Part shown: one piece after another, positions 1 through 12,680 of the stretch
Numbering within the stretch: the first letter of the stretch is position 1
Layout of the letters: each line of letters begins with the position of its first letter
From: Chloroflexota bacterium
GTDB lineage: Bacteria; Chloroflexota; Anaerolineae; Aggregatilineales; Phototrophicaceae
Length of the DNA: 64,000 nucleotides
Assembly (NCBI GenBank): GCA_013388745.1
Contig: JACAER010000013.1
Location: 35,366 to 99,365 of the forward strand
Direction of reading: 5' to 3'
Program-made: the position numbers and the translations under genes
Notes under the pieces: model-generated
What the model saw: only the letters and a program-made list of their open reading frames with translations
The model's database searches: none
What the model was told of the DNA's origin: nothing

Positions 1-486
1 GTTCTCAAATTCCGCGCGTGTGCCAGAGCCGTTTTCGCGGCTCACAACCTCAATGGCCATCTCTGCCCCGCCGACTTCGCGCCAGTTGGTCAGCGTGCCG
101 TCGAAGATCTGGCGCACCTGTTCGCTGCTCAAAGCGCGCACCGGGTTATCCGGGTGGACAATGATCGCGATGCCGTCCTGCCCCACCGGGTAGCCCAACA
201 GCGGGCTGTCCACCGGCAGATGATTGGTCAGGAAATACGGCATTTCCAGCCGCATCACCCGCTCGATCATCGACTGGTAGTTGCCCGCCAGCGTCTCAAA
301 CGTGATATTCGGATGCGTCAGCGCGTAGCTGCTGGTCAGGTCTTGCAGCAGTGGAATGGCGGCCGTTGTGGTGTACAGCCGCAGCGTCGTCACCGGCAGC
401 GCCGGGGTGTTCGCCGGAATCACAGGGCTGCTGCAACTGACCAGCGTGAATGCCACGATTGCCAATGCGCGTTTGGCCTGCTGCAT
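1..486 (-). CDS. PstS-like phosphate/substrate-binding lipoprotein (partial, 3' end outside window)
   Basis: The gene runs off the left edge, so only the first 162 codons are visible; the ORF track omits it because it has no stop here. The start is an ATG preceded by GGGGA seven bases upstream, and the next upstream ATG in frame is closed by a stop. The N-terminus is a short lipoprotein signal with lipobox LVSC at about residues 15-18. The later part reads DGIAIIVHPDNPV, then EQVRQIFDGTLTNWREVGG and SRENGSGTR, the hallmark string of PstS-type periplasmic binding proteins, where the SGTR segment contacts the oxyanion. It lies 89 bp downstream of tgt on the same strand. The ligand is inferred to be phosphate or a similar oxyanion; PstC/PstA/PstB are not in the window. 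Confidence 0.8.
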   Translation of the reverse strand, partial: MQQAKRALAIVAFTLVSCSSPVIPANTPALPVTTLRLYTTTAAIPLLQDLTSSYALTHPNITFETLAGNYQSMIERVMRLEMPYFLTNHLPVDSPLLGYPVGQDGIAIIVHPDNPVRALSSEQVRQIFDGTLTNWREVGGAEMAIEVVSRENGSGTRAEFEN

Positions 487-575
487 CGTCTATCCCCGCA
501 TACAGGCCTGCTGCATTCCAATGTTCAATGGGGTTTTCAAAATGTCTCTTTCTCTTTTCCCGTTCGAGTTTTGCC

Positions 576-4323
<3,748 letters not shown>

Positions 4324-4527
4324 GCCCTCGCTTTGCCGCCTTGACCGCGCTCGACCCATTCGAGGGCGTGTGGCACGCGCCAATGCGCTTGAATGGCTGT
4401 GTCCACGACAATCCGGTCAACTGGGCAGATTTCAGCGGGGAAAATCCGGCAGCACACGCAGCGGGTTGAACGTCTGGCGCTTTCGTTAATGGCAGCGCAT
4501 GAAAATTCTGGTCAGGCTATCCGCCCC

Positions 4528-5199
4528 CTAGCCCAACAGGGCGCGCACCTGTTCCGCCAGCGTCGCATACGCTGTCCCGAACGAGAAACGCCGCACCAAC
4601 TGGCCTTCTTCGTCAATCAAAAATGTCGCTACTGTATGGGTGATGGTATATTCCAGCGCCGAATCGACCGCTGTCCGCACCACCGTCAGTCCAACCGCAT
4701 CTCCGATCGCCTGAACGTCGGCCTCCGGCCCGGTGAGCGCGATAAAACTGCTGTCGAAGCGCGCCATAAACGACGTCAGCACCTCCGGCGTGTCCCGGCT
4801 GCCATCCACGCTGATAAACACGAAGGCCACGCGGCTGGCCTCCGGCCCCAACGCCGCCTTCACCCGCGTGAAATCGTAGAGCGTCGTCGGGCAAAAATCC
4901 GGGCAGTGCGTAAAGCCGAAGAACAGCAGAACCACCTGCCCGCGCAAACTGCTGAAGGTAAACGGCTGCCCCTGCTGGTCGGTCAGCGTAAAATCCGCGA
5001 TCGCCAGCGGCGGATCGACTACCGTTCCTGCGTACTCATCTTCGCTGCCGCTTTCCACAATCACCGCCGCGTTGGGCTGGTTCGCCATACGCACCACATC
5101 CAGCGCCGCGTAGAGCGCAAACGCGATCAGGCCCGTCAGCAGCGTGCCCAACAGCAGCAAAGTCGCTGTGTTAGGCGCGTTCCCTTTTTGCTGCGCCAC
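4528..5199 (-). CDS. SCO1/SenC family copper chaperone, membrane-anchored thioredoxin-fold protein
   Basis: The 223-residue protein starts at a GTG with AGGAG nine bases upstream. Residues about 12-35 form one hydrophobic anchor, so the thioredoxin-like domain should sit outside the membrane. The copper ligands are visible: CPDFCP (CxxxC) at about residues 97-101 and a histidine in the ITHT segment near 185, both diagnostic of SCO proteins that deliver copper to the CuA site of cytochrome c oxidase. It stands alone, facing murF-alr and with a divergent small gene on its other side. No oxidase genes are in the window, so its partner is inferred from the family. Confidence 0.9.
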   Translation of the reverse strand: MAQQKGNAPNTATLLLLGTLLTGLIAFALYAALDVVRMANQPNAAVIVESGSEDEYAGTVVDPPLAIADFTLTDQQGQPFTFSSLRGQVVLLFFGFTHCPDFCPTTLYDFTRVKAALGPEASRVAFVFISVDGSRDTPEVLTSFMARFDSSFIALTGPEADVQAIGDAVGLTVVRTAVDSALEYTITHTVATFLIDEEGQLVRRFSFGTAYATLAEQVRALLG

Positions 5200-5350
5200 A
5201 ATCCCTGCTCCTCATACTTTGCCTGCTTCGCCCCCGAAGCTCGCCACTGACGGGGAGGCCGGGGAGCGCTTTCCGCACCCCATCATACCACACCTGGTTA
5301 AAAGCGGGCTGGTCATCCGTGAATTTTTCGTGACGAAAGTCACAAGTTCA

Positions 5351-5379
5351 TTGTCGTGTAGGCCGTGCCGTGTTATAGT
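5351..5379 (+). promoter_or_regulatory. promoter of the small hypothetical gene at 5416
   Basis: TTGTCG (5351-5356) and TATAGT (5374-5379) are spaced by exactly 17 bp. The -10 is extended by TG one base ahead (TGTTATAGT). A transcript would start near 5386 and give a leader of about 30 nt that contains the AAGGAG ribosome binding site at 5399-5404. Confidence 0.65.
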
Positions 5380-5415
5380 TGCCCTGCCTTTATAGCCGTA
5401 AGGAGCCACTTTATC

Positions 5416-5829
5416 ATGATGCGCACCTTCCAGACTCTCAACCAATTCAACTTCGACGCCGACAGCGGCATTCTTTACCTGTCCGCCAGCCAGCCTAACG
5501 ATCCGGCTTCGCTGATGGCTCTGAAGCAAGAAGGCAGTTACGTCAATATCTCGGTTATTCACGGCCCGATCGAAATTGCGCTGCGCCCGCGCTTGCAGGA
5601 ACTTCAGCGTGTGTTAGCGCGTCTTAAAGCCGTCGAAGGTATGCAGACCGCGCGCCAGGTCGGCACCGGGCAGGCGTTTCTCGCGCTGGGGCTGGGCACC
5701 GATGGACAGCTTTTGCTGCGCCCGACGATTGTCGCCGACGCGGCCGGCCACCTGATGTTCAACATCGCCCTGACCGACGCGGTGCGTGCCCGGTTGTTCG
5801 AATGGCTGGCCGTATCGTCAGAAGCCTGA
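5416..5829 (+). CDS. conserved-looking hypothetical protein, 137 aa
   Basis: I do not recognise the family. The start is one of two tandem ATGs (5416 or 5419) behind AAGGAG; the longer ORF in the track would extend into the promoter. The protein is soluble, with no signal peptide or membrane segment. It has an N-terminal beta-rich part (FDADSGILYLSASQ), a central amphipathic helix (LQELQRVLARLKAVEG) and another strand-rich part (LGTDGQLLLRPTIVADAAGHL). A well-formed promoter and ribosome binding site directly upstream support a real gene. It is followed by a receiver protein 170 bp away, but a shared transcript cannot be shown. Confidence 0.7.
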   Translation: MMRTFQTLNQFNFDADSGILYLSASQPNDPASLMALKQEGSYVNISVIHGPIEIALRPRLQELQRVLARLKAVEGMQTARQVGTGQAFLALGLGTDGQLLLRPTIVADAAGHLMFNIALTDAVRARLFEWLAVSSEA

Positions 5830-5999
5830 TGCAGACCGCCGTATGGTTTGCGCCAAGTTTGAAAATGATGGTAAACTGGATAACACCGTTGGGAAAACTT
5901 TACGATTATCTATCCGGTTTGCGTGTAAGCTTAAGATAGTCAAAAACTTAAAATCTCATTGTCATCTCAATGCAGCACCGCAATTTTGGAGGCGTGTGG

Positions 6000-6383
6000 A
6001 TGAAGAAACACATTCTGGTCGTGGACGATGAAATCGGCGCGCTTACGCTGATCGGCATTATGCTGGAGCGCGGCGGCTTCGGTGTCCTCAAGGCGAAAGA
6101 CGCGCAAGCCGCGCTCTCAGTGCTGGAGCAAAACACGCCCGACCTGATTATTCTGGATGTCATGATGCCCGGCATGGACGGCATTGAACTGTGTGAGCGC
6201 ATCCGCCGGCGCAGCGATACGCTGGAAACACCCGTGCTGATTCTCTCGGCGCGCGGGGATGCCGAAAGCGTGATGCGCGGCATGGAAGCCGGCGCCAACG
6301 ACTACCTGCCCAAACCGATCCTGCATCATGATCTGGTCGCCAAAGTCCGCATGATGCTCTCGCAAACCAGCGAAGCGCAGTGA
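6000..6383 (+). CDS. single-domain response regulator (receiver only)
   Basis: This 127-residue protein is one CheY-like receiver domain. The acidic pocket is D9-D10, the phospho-acceptor is D53 in LIILDVMMPGMDG, the switch Ser is S83 and the conserved lysine is K105 in the YLPKPI turn. The start chosen is the ATG at 6000, seven bases after a perfect GGAGG; the track's upstream ATG would place the ribosome site inside the gene. With no output domain it probably acts by protein contact or in a phosphorelay. No kinase is adjacent; the kinase at 23.7-28.0 kb lacks its own receiver but is too far away to pair with confidence. An intrinsic terminator follows directly. Confidence 0.92.
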   Translation: MKKHILVVDDEIGALTLIGIMLERGGFGVLKAKDAQAALSVLEQNTPDLIILDVMMPGMDGIELCERIRRRSDTLETPVLILSARGDAESVMRGMEAGANDYLPKPILHHDLVAKVRMMLSQTSEAQ

Positions 6384-6407
6384 CTTATCGAAACCTACTT
6401 TATTCAG

Positions 6408-6437
6408 CAAGGGGCACATCCACGCGCCCCTTGTTTT
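6408..6437 (+). terminator. intrinsic terminator after the receiver gene
   Basis: An eight-pair stem (CAAGGGGC / GCCCCTTG) encloses a 10-nt loop and ends in GTTTTG. It sits 25 bp after the receiver stop codon and 12 bp before the convergent transglycosylase stop. The T-run is short, so efficiency is uncertain. Confidence 0.6.
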
Positions 6438-6448
6438 GATTCCCGTCC

Positions 6449-8881
6449 CTACCCCCCGTACAGCGCCCTGTAAATAGTGTAGTGGCTGTAGATGCGCTGC
6501 ACATAGCCGCGCGTACTGTCGATGGTGATCGTCGTCATAAACAGATCGGGGTCGCCGCCCGAAAGCTCCAGCCAGGCAGCGGCGCGCCCCGGCCCGGCGT
6601 TGTAGCCCGCCAGCGCCGCCATCGCGTTGCCGCCGAAGCGCTCCAACTGCTCGTCCAGATAAAACGCGCCGAATTCCACCGCTGCATACGGGCGGAACAA
6701 ATCGCTGTGCTGGTAATTCGGCCAATTCAGTTCCGACGCGATGTATTCGCCCGTGCTGGGGATGACCTGCATCAGGCCGATTTCGCCCGCCGCCGCCGTG
6801 GCTGTCGCGTCAAACAGGCTTTCCTGGCGGATGAGCGCGAACATCAGCAGCGGGTCAATGCCGCGCCGCTGCGCCGCGTCCAGCACAATGTCACGGTAGT
6901 AGGTGGGGTAGCGCATGCGCGCGATATAGGTTGGCGCATTCAGTGTGCTGATATTGGCTGCGCGCAGCACATTGGCCGCCCCCGTGATCGACGGCGCATA
7001 GGCGCCAATCGCCCGGAAGATAATCGCCAGTTGGTAGCTCGCCAGCCCATCGTTCTGATACACTTCCAGCATGTCGTAAAATTCGGTTTCGGCCTCGTTA
7101 AAGTGCCCCATCGTCCACAATTCGCGTCCGCGCACCATACGCGCGTCGTTTTCCAGCGCCGCAGACAGCGGCCACAGCGCGCCTTCCTGCGTCACCGCAA
7201 AGGCGCTGCGCAGCCAGTTTTCCGCTTCGGTCAACTGCGCCAGTTCGTCGAATTCAAACACATAGGTGGCAGGCGGCTGAAACGGCTGCACGCCGCTGGT
7301 GATGTCTCTTGCGCGCGCGCCGAAATAACTGTCAGGCGCGGCCTGCGCCGCCAGATCAAACGCCCGCTGCGCGGTCGCGCCGTCGCCGCGCATCTGCGCC
7401 AGCCGCCCCACCCACAGATAGGCCGCCGCCTGATCTTCGCCGGTCGTGCTGGTCGCCAGCCGCGCGAACAGCGTTTCTGCCGCCAGCGTCTCGCCGGCGT
7501 TGACCGCTGCCGACGCCGCGATAAACAGGCCGCTGCGCGCCTGTTCGCTGCTGGGATAGGTGTCGGCCAGCCGTTCAAAAATCACGCGCCCCTGCGCCGG
7601 GTCGTCATTCGTGCTGTATAAATACCCTGCGCGCCATAAGGCCTCCGCCGCCGTCTCCGCCAGATAGCCGTAGTTGTCGGCGATAAACAAATACTGGCGG
7701 ATCGCGCCGGGGATGTCGTTGCTCAAAAAGCGCGTGCGTCCCTGTTCCAGCAGCGCCTCGCCGAACAACGGATCGTTGGGGTACTGACTGATGACTGTCT
7801 GGAAGGCCGTTAGGGCCGCCGCCGCGTTGCCGATCTCGCGGTAGGCGCGCCCCAGCAGCATATACATCTGCGCCGGGATAGCCGCCAACTGCATTTGTGT
7901 CCCATACGTCGAAAAAGCTTCGATCGCCAGCTCATAATCACCGTAGTAGTAGGCTGCCGTGCCGCGCGCGTAATTGTCCAGATCAACGCCGCTGTTGTCC
8001 AACACCTGCATTGCCAGATACGCCTGCTGCGTCTGTTGATAATCGTCGAAAACACGCCGCATTCGCGCCAGCCCGCCCTGCGTGTCGCCGCCCGCGATTT
8101 GCGCTTGCGCCGCAGCATACTCAATCGCCGCGCGATACGGTTCGTTGCGGGCGACGGCCAGGATCGCGTCATACTGTGCCACAGCCTGCCCGGCCTGCCC
8201 GCTGTTCAGATAGACTTGCGCCGTTTTTTCGCGCAGTTGCAGCAGCGGCACAAGCGTGCGACTGCCGGCGATAGCCTGCTCATAGCTCGCCAGCGCGTTG
8301 GCGGTCTCGCCCAGCGCCAGCAGCGCGTCGGCGATACCCTCGTGCGCGTAGCTGTCGATCAAGCCAGGACGCAGCGTTAAATAGGTGTTGTAGTCATTGA
8401 TGGCGTCGTTCCACATCGACAGGCCCATATAGGCATCGGCGCGCATATAGTAGGCCTGCGCCGCGCGCGGGTCCTGCGGGAACAGCGTAATCAGCGTTGT
8501 CAGCGCGTTGACCGCTTCGGTGAACAGGCCTTCGCGCAGCGCCGCCTGCGCCAATCCCAGCGCCGCCTGCGCCCGCAAATCCGCGGGCACACTGTCGCCC
8601 TGCGCTATGATGATCTGATAGGTATTGACCGCGCGCTCAAAATAGCCGTCGAGCAGCGCGCGATTCGCCAATTGCAGCGCGATGTCCGGCGGTGTGGTGG
8701 GCGTTGGGACAGGTGTCTCGGTCGGCGGCGGCGTGTTGGTCGCGGCAGCCACAATCACGGCGCTGCTGCCGTCAGAGGTGACAACCACATAAATCACTTC
8801 CGGCTGCTCCGGCGCGCAGGCCGCCAGCAGGAGCAGAAGCACAAGCATGAGTTTCTTCATAAGCATCAGGGGAAAATTCAT
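6449..8881 (-). CDS. lytic transglycosylase lipoprotein with a long TPR-like region
   Basis: The 810-residue product has a lipoprotein signal (LLLLLAACAPEQ), a Thr/Pro-rich linker, then about 550 residues of helical TPR-type repeats. The C-terminal SLT domain covers about 670-810. It contains the catalytic glutamate E687 in IRQESLFD, the GLMQVIPST segment and AGYNAGPG, the classic soluble-lytic-transglycosylase motifs that cleave the MurNAc-GlcNAc bond. The start at 8881 forms an ATGA overlap with the upstream zinc-ribbon gene and has no good Shine-Dalgarno, implying translational coupling; alternatives are 8866 and 8860. The general layout resembles E. coli Slt, in which a long helical region precedes the catalytic domain, here made as a lipoprotein. 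Confidence 0.92.
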   Translation of the reverse strand: MNFPLMLMKKLMLVLLLLLAACAPEQPEVIYVVVTSDGSSAVIVAAATNTPPPTETPVPTPTTPPDIALQLANRALLDGYFERAVNTYQIIIAQGDSVPADLRAQAALGLAQAALREGLFTEAVNALTTLITLFPQDPRAAQAYYMRADAYMGLSMWNDAINDYNTYLTLRPGLIDSYAHEGIADALLALGETANALASYEQAIAGSRTLVPLLQLREKTAQVYLNSGQAGQAVAQYDAILAVARNEPYRAAIEYAAAQAQIAGGDTQGGLARMRRVFDDYQQTQQAYLAMQVLDNSGVDLDNYARGTAAYYYGDYELAIEAFSTYGTQMQLAAIPAQMYMLLGRAYREIGNAAAALTAFQTVISQYPNDPLFGEALLEQGRTRFLSNDIPGAIRQYLFIADNYGYLAETAAEALWRAGYLYSTNDDPAQGRVIFERLADTYPSSEQARSGLFIAASAAVNAGETLAAETLFARLATSTTGEDQAAAYLWVGRLAQMRGDGATAQRAFDLAAQAAPDSYFGARARDITSGVQPFQPPATYVFEFDELAQLTEAENWLRSAFAVTQEGALWPLSAALENDARMVRGRELWTMGHFNEAETEFYDMLEVYQNDGLASYQLAIIFRAIGAYAPSITGAANVLRAANISTLNAPTYIARMRYPTYYRDIVLDAAQRRGIDPLLMFALIRQESLFDATATAAAGEIGLMQVIPSTGEYIASELNWPNYQHSDLFRPYAAVEFGAFYLDEQLERFGGNAMAALAGYNAGPGRAAAWLELSGGDPDLFMTTITIDSTRGYVQRIYSHYTIYRALYGG

Positions 8882-9348
8882 GGACGGTAGGGTTCCAGCG
8901 GCTTTTGGCACTCCCGGCACGTTTGCACGCTGGCGGCATACGTCAGGCTGCACGCCGGGCAATAGTGCCGCGCCGTGCCGATCGCGCTGTCGATGGCCTT
9001 GCGCGCGGTCTCCAGTTCCAGCCCGGCGGCGGTCAGATCGCGGATCATATACTCTACGGGTATGCCGTGTTCCAGCCGGGCCGCCAGCGTGTTCAACATC
9101 TCGGCGAGTGTGGTCGGCTTATTTTTCAGCTTCATATCCAGCACAGACGGCTCGAACATACCGCCGCACACCCCGCATTCCACGAATTCGCCTATGTCGC
9201 CCATCGGCAAAATCGGGATAAAGTAGATCGTGAAATAGCGTGTGCCCTGCTGGCGCAGATAGGGGCGCGTCGTCTGGCAGCGCGGACAGTAAAACTGGCC
9301 GCTGCCTAACGTTTTTTTCCTGACCTTTGTGCCGAAGAAGATAATCAT
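8878..9348 (-). CDS. double zinc-ribbon protein
   Basis: The 156-residue protein has four CxxC pairs: CPRC and CGVC in the N-terminal half and CPAC and CREC at the C-terminus, enough for two zinc ribbons. Between them lies an apparently helical segment. The hydrophobic stretch FTIYFIPILPMGD resembles zinc-ribbon membrane-associated proteins. The start at 9348 is preferred over the track's upstream ATG because GAGGG lies four bases before it. Its stop overlaps the start of the transglycosylase gene (ATGA), so the two are co-translated. The specific role is unknown. Confidence 0.75.
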   Translation of the reverse strand: MIIFFGTKVRKKTLGSGQFYCPRCQTTRPYLRQQGTRYFTIYFIPILPMGDIGEFVECGVCGGMFEPSVLDMKLKNKPTTLAEMLNTLAARLEHGIPVEYMIRDLTAAGLELETARKAIDSAIGTARHYCPACSLTYAASVQTCRECQKPLEPYRP

Positions 9349-9412
9349 CACGCCCTCGCTGGTGTTCATTATGAACGCTGCGTCGGGCGGAGTCAACCGT
9401 CCACAGCCGACG

Positions 9413-9880
9413 CTACCCCGACGGTGGTGTTAACTCCCCCGCCAGCCAGGGCATCCCATAGCCCACCGCCAGATGTCCGGCTTCGGCCAATGCGCGCCCC
9501 AGAGTGTCGGTATCGCGGTAGGTCCACCAGTGATCGGCGCTTGGCAGAATCGCCACGCCGAAATCCTGCACCACCAGCGCGCTCAAGGTGCGCCGCGCAT
9601 ACTGGGCGTGCTGGCTGGGCGCGCTGGCGTTGGGGCTGTCGCTGCGAATCAGCGTCACCCGAAAACGCGCGGGCTGTCGCGATGACCATTCAGTATCGCT
9701 GTACACCAGCGCTTGAAATTCGATAAACCCGTAGAGGCCGTCGGCCAGCGCCCTGACAAAGCGCACCTGTCCGGCCGCCCACTGCACCGGCCGTTCTTCC
9801 AGCATATAACCCGCCGCCGCGAAGGCCTGCCCCACGACGGTCAGAAGCACTAAGCGAAAAAATTCCTGCGGCGTTTGCAT
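9413..9880 (-). CDS. hypothetical protein, 155 aa
   Basis: I do not recognise a named family. The protein looks globular and soluble, with an N-terminal helix (TPQEFFRLVLLTVVGQAF), aromatic-rich strands and a tidy C-terminal motif, DHWWTYRDTDTLGRALAEAG. Its ATG abuts the TAG of the Uma2 gene with no gap, which indicates co-expression with it. Gene order on the minus strand is Uma2, this gene, zinc ribbon, transglycosylase, so it is probably the second gene of that operon. Confidence 0.7.
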   Translation of the reverse strand: MQTPQEFFRLVLLTVVGQAFAAAGYMLEERPVQWAAGQVRFVRALADGLYGFIEFQALVYSDTEWSSRQPARFRVTLIRSDSPNASAPSQHAQYARRTLSALVVQDFGVAILPSADHWWTYRDTDTLGRALAEAGHLAVGYGMPWLAGELTPPSG

Positions 9881-10441
9881 CTATTCCAGCGCATCCTGGA
9901 ATACCTCTTTGACGGCCAGCGTGAAGCCCGGCAGCACATCGCGTCCGCTGATCGTTTCATGTTCAAAGAGGATTTCCACGTCCACACCGGGCGCATAAAC
10001 TTCGACAAAACGCTTTTCGGGGAACACCAGAATGGCCAGCCGCACACCATTGGCAGTGTAGTATTTGGCCTTGTCGCGCATCTGGTTGTAGCCGTCGTCC
10101 GGCGATTTCACTTCCACGACCACATCCGGCAGATGCGGCACACTGCCCTGCTTGACCAGTGGGCGCTTCGCCATCGTGAAAGACACATCCGGCAACCTGG
10201 AATTATGCGCGTCTTCTGGCAGCCGGTGGCGCACCTCCACCCCGACACGACCGGCTTTTGTCTGCCGCGCGTAAAGCGTCAGTGCCGTCACGAAGTTAGA
10301 GACGATCAGTCCGTGTTCTTCCGTCGGCAATTTCTCACTGACCGCCCCGTGAATCAGCTCCAGCAGCCGATCTTTGTTCTGTGGCAATGCCAGGAACGCC
10401 TCGAAATCTTCCACCGTCAGCAAGCGCGGCTGCGCGACCAT
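9881..10441 (-). CDS. Uma2 family restriction-endonuclease-like protein
   Basis: The 186-residue protein matches the Uma2 family (PD-(D/E)XK-like fold): an N-terminal TVEDFEAFLALPQNKDRLLELIHG module, then RLPDVSF and the core VVEVKSPDDG with the E-x-K catalytic pair, and later KAKYYTANGVRLAI. The ATG at 10441 with GAGG five bases upstream is preferred over the GTG at 10447. Members are common and paralogous in cyanobacteria and Chloroflexota; their biological role is not established. It leads the operon with the 155-aa hypothetical. A decayed relative lies at 61261-61380. Confidence 0.88.
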   Translation of the reverse strand: MVAQPRLLTVEDFEAFLALPQNKDRLLELIHGAVSEKLPTEEHGLIVSNFVTALTLYARQTKAGRVGVEVRHRLPEDAHNSRLPDVSFTMAKRPLVKQGSVPHLPDVVVEVKSPDDGYNQMRDKAKYYTANGVRLAILVFPEKRFVEVYAPGVDVEILFEHETISGRDVLPGFTLAVKEVFQDALE

Positions 10442-10508
10442 AAACACCTCACCACTTCGTCCGACATCCTCATTATACGCGCGATACGCGCCGGGCGGCG
10501 GCGCGGCC

Positions 10509-11735
10509 TTATGTCAGCCCCCACACCAGGCGAAAGCCCTGAAACACGTCGCCGTAGTACGGGCTGAGCCGGTAGCGCGATGCGGTGCGCGCGAAGCTGT
10601 GCAGATTAAACCACGAGCCGCCGCGCACAATGCGCAGGTCTTCGCCTTCGGGGTCGTTGTCCTCCGGGAACACAAAATGGTCGTTCCACTTGGAAAGACA
10701 CCACTCCCACACATTGCCGCTCATGTCCCACACACCAAAGGCGCTCACACCGTCGCTGTAATGCGTTACGGGCGTCGTTTTGGCGATTCCGCTCTCGAAG
10801 GTGTTGCAGCGCTTCTTATCGTAATGCCCACCCCAGGGATACTCGCGTTCGTCGTCGCCCTGCGCCGCCCGCTGCCACTGCGCTTCTGTCGGCAGCAGCA
10901 GCGACTGTGTGCCCAACTTCGTGCTCAGCCAGCGCGCGAACGCTAATGCCTCGTACCAGTTCACGCCCACTACGGGATGGTTGTCGATATGCCATTTGGG
11001 ACTGTTCCAGCGGATTTCCGGGTTGCACTTATCACCCTTCCACGCCCAACCGGCATTCGTCCAGTAGGCGCGGTTGCTGTAGCCGTCGCTGTTGACAAAT
11101 TTCTCGTACTGCATGTACGTCACCGGATATTTGGAGATCCAGAACGCGCCCACTTCGCAGGTCACACCCTCGATTTTCACCTTGCCCGGCGGCACAAAAC
11201 ACCATTCCAGCAGCGGCAAATTATAGGTCGGCGGCGGCGGCGGGATATAGGCGCGCGGCAGGGTTTCCGTCGCCTTGCCCAACGCGCTGCGAATCGCGTT
11301 CGCCAGTTCAGTCACGTCGGTCTCAAAATGGCGATCGGTCAACTCGACAGCGTGCCGCCGCGCCAGTCGTTTCAGATCGTCCGGCAGTTCGTTGGCCGTC
11401 GGCATTGACGCGCGCCCCACCAGCACCGGAATCACGCGGATATTGCGTTGCAGCGCGCTGGCGATCTCCAGCCGCACATAGTCGTGAGGGTCTTCCAGCC
11501 GCTGGTTGCCGTGACTATCGGCTATCGTGAGCCACTGTCTGCCGATCACCGCCAGCAGCACCTCGCACTCGCCGATGGCGCTTTCGATGGCCTCGACAAA
11601 ATCTTCACCCGGCTCGATCGTGCGCAGATCGCGAAAAATCTCCTGCGGCGAAAAGTGCTGGCACAATAATTTATAGAGAAAATTGACATACCCGCCGCTG
11701 TCGTCCCGGCGGTAACAGATAAACACACGCGGCAT
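10509..11735 (-). CDS. TIR domain fused to a formylglycine-generating-enzyme-like (FGE/SUMF1) domain
   Basis: The 408-residue protein starts with a TIR domain (about 1-155). VFICYRRDD is box 1, and DYVRLE provides a glutamate (E90) at the position used by catalytic TIR NAD-hydrolases. A proline-rich hinge (PPPPP) follows at about 165-172. The rest, about 175-408, is an FGE/sulfatase-modifying-factor-type domain with ISKYPVTYMQYEKF, LPTEAQWQRAA, WDMSGNVWEWC and the terminal RIVRGGSW ... GFRLV signature. FGE-like domains appear in defence and signalling proteins, where they need not modify sulfatases. The ATG has GAGGG just upstream. Whether E90 is active cannot be judged from sequence. No partner defence gene is next to it. 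Confidence 0.9.
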   Translation of the reverse strand: MPRVFICYRRDDSGGYVNFLYKLLCQHFSPQEIFRDLRTIEPGEDFVEAIESAIGECEVLLAVIGRQWLTIADSHGNQRLEDPHDYVRLEIASALQRNIRVIPVLVGRASMPTANELPDDLKRLARRHAVELTDRHFETDVTELANAIRSALGKATETLPRAYIPPPPPTYNLPLLEWCFVPPGKVKIEGVTCEVGAFWISKYPVTYMQYEKFVNSDGYSNRAYWTNAGWAWKGDKCNPEIRWNSPKWHIDNHPVVGVNWYEALAFARWLSTKLGTQSLLLPTEAQWQRAAQGDDEREYPWGGHYDKKRCNTFESGIAKTTPVTHYSDGVSAFGVWDMSGNVWEWCLSKWNDHFVFPEDNDPEGEDLRIVRGGSWFNLHSFARTASRYRLSPYYGDVFQGFRLVWGLT

Positions 11736-11860
11736 AGGTCCCTCGATTCCACAGTGAATCGCATCGGATTATAGCGCTCTTACGCCGCTCAGACAGCTTT
11801 TTGTCTGTCCGATTTCAACTATGACGGTCTATCGAGGCTTTGGGATGAACGATCGTCCCC

Positions 11861-11888
11861 CTCGGTCTCCGCCAATTGGGAGACCGAG
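11861..11888. repeat. perfect 10-bp stem hairpin in the TIR-FGE upstream region
   Basis: CTCGGTCTCC and its exact complement GGAGACCGAG flank an 8-nt loop. It lies between the ankyrin gene stop (11974) and the TIR-FGE start (11735). Neither strand has a T-run after it, so it is not a typical intrinsic terminator; it may be an mRNA-end or leader structure. The rest of the 238-bp gap shows nothing else I can name. Confidence 0.5.
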
Positions 11889-11973
11889 AGTAAAGAGCAT
11901 CAGCGGTGCTTCGCAGGGGAGACAGCGCAATCCGCGCGTCTGCGTCTGCCTGAGGCAGCGGCAAGAGCAGGGA

Positions 11974-12555
11974 CTATTCGCTGCCGCCGTTGGCGCGCAG
12001 CAGGTCGGCAACATCGCTGTAGCCGCGTTCAACGGCCACGCGCAGCGGCGTTTTCTTCTCGAAGTTAGGCATGTTGATGTCGTCGGGATGGTGGCCGATG
12101 AGCCATTCGACCATAAAGCGCTGGTTGAAGGCCACCGCGCCGTGCAGCGCATGGCTGACGAGCGCTTTGTTTTCCACCCCGCCGGCGCCGGCCAGCAGGT
12201 TGCCGATGGCAATATCGCCGCTCATGGCGGCGTGGAACAGCGCGGAAATACCGTGCACGCCGGGGCGCGAAGCCAGATTGGGCGCCATATCGAGATACTC
12301 ATGCACCGTGTCGCTCATGCCCAGCATACAGGCGGCATAAAATGTGAGCGGGGCGCCCTGCGTCAGCAGGTATTCGACAATCGCGCGGTTACCCATATGC
12401 GCGCCGGCGTCCAGCGCCGTCTCCGGGTCGTTTTCGGCCCAGTAGTGCGCGGCATGGAGCAAATGGGGATGAGCGGTCAGCATCGTTTGGACTTTTTCGA
12501 GATCGCTGTGCCCGGCGATCACGAATTCGCGAATCGTTTCCGCTGAAAGGGTCAT
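11974..12555 (-). CDS. ankyrin-repeat protein
   Basis: The 193-residue protein is built of ankyrin-like repeats: GAHMGNRAIVEYLLTQGAP, GISALFHAAMSGDIAIGNLL, and a canonical last repeat KTPLRVAVERGYSDVADLLRANGG. It has no signal peptide or membrane segment, so it should act in the cytoplasm as a binding module. The ATG at 12555 is preferred to the track's 12633 because AAAGG sits eight bases upstream and the extra N-terminus has no repeat character. It precedes the TIR-FGE gene on the same strand, with a hairpin between; a functional link is not shown. Confidence 0.85.
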   Translation of the reverse strand: MTLSAETIREFVIAGHSDLEKVQTMLTAHPHLLHAAHYWAENDPETALDAGAHMGNRAIVEYLLTQGAPLTFYAACMLGMSDTVHEYLDMAPNLASRPGVHGISALFHAAMSGDIAIGNLLAGAGGVENKALVSHALHGAVAFNQRFMVEWLIGHHPDDINMPNFEKKTPLRVAVERGYSDVADLLRANGGSE

Positions 12556-12680
12556 TGTAAAAACCTTTCGTGAAAAAATAGGCCTACTATTTAAGTATAT
12601 TCCAATATTTGGGAAAACTTGAAACAAATTCACCCCAGCGTAAAACTGAGTCTAACAGACGCAAATGCGGTCTGCATGCC

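Noticed and set aside
4393-5250. 285-codon plus-strand ORF
   Set aside because: Antisense shadow of the SCO1-like gene; Arg/Gln-rich translation with no motif.
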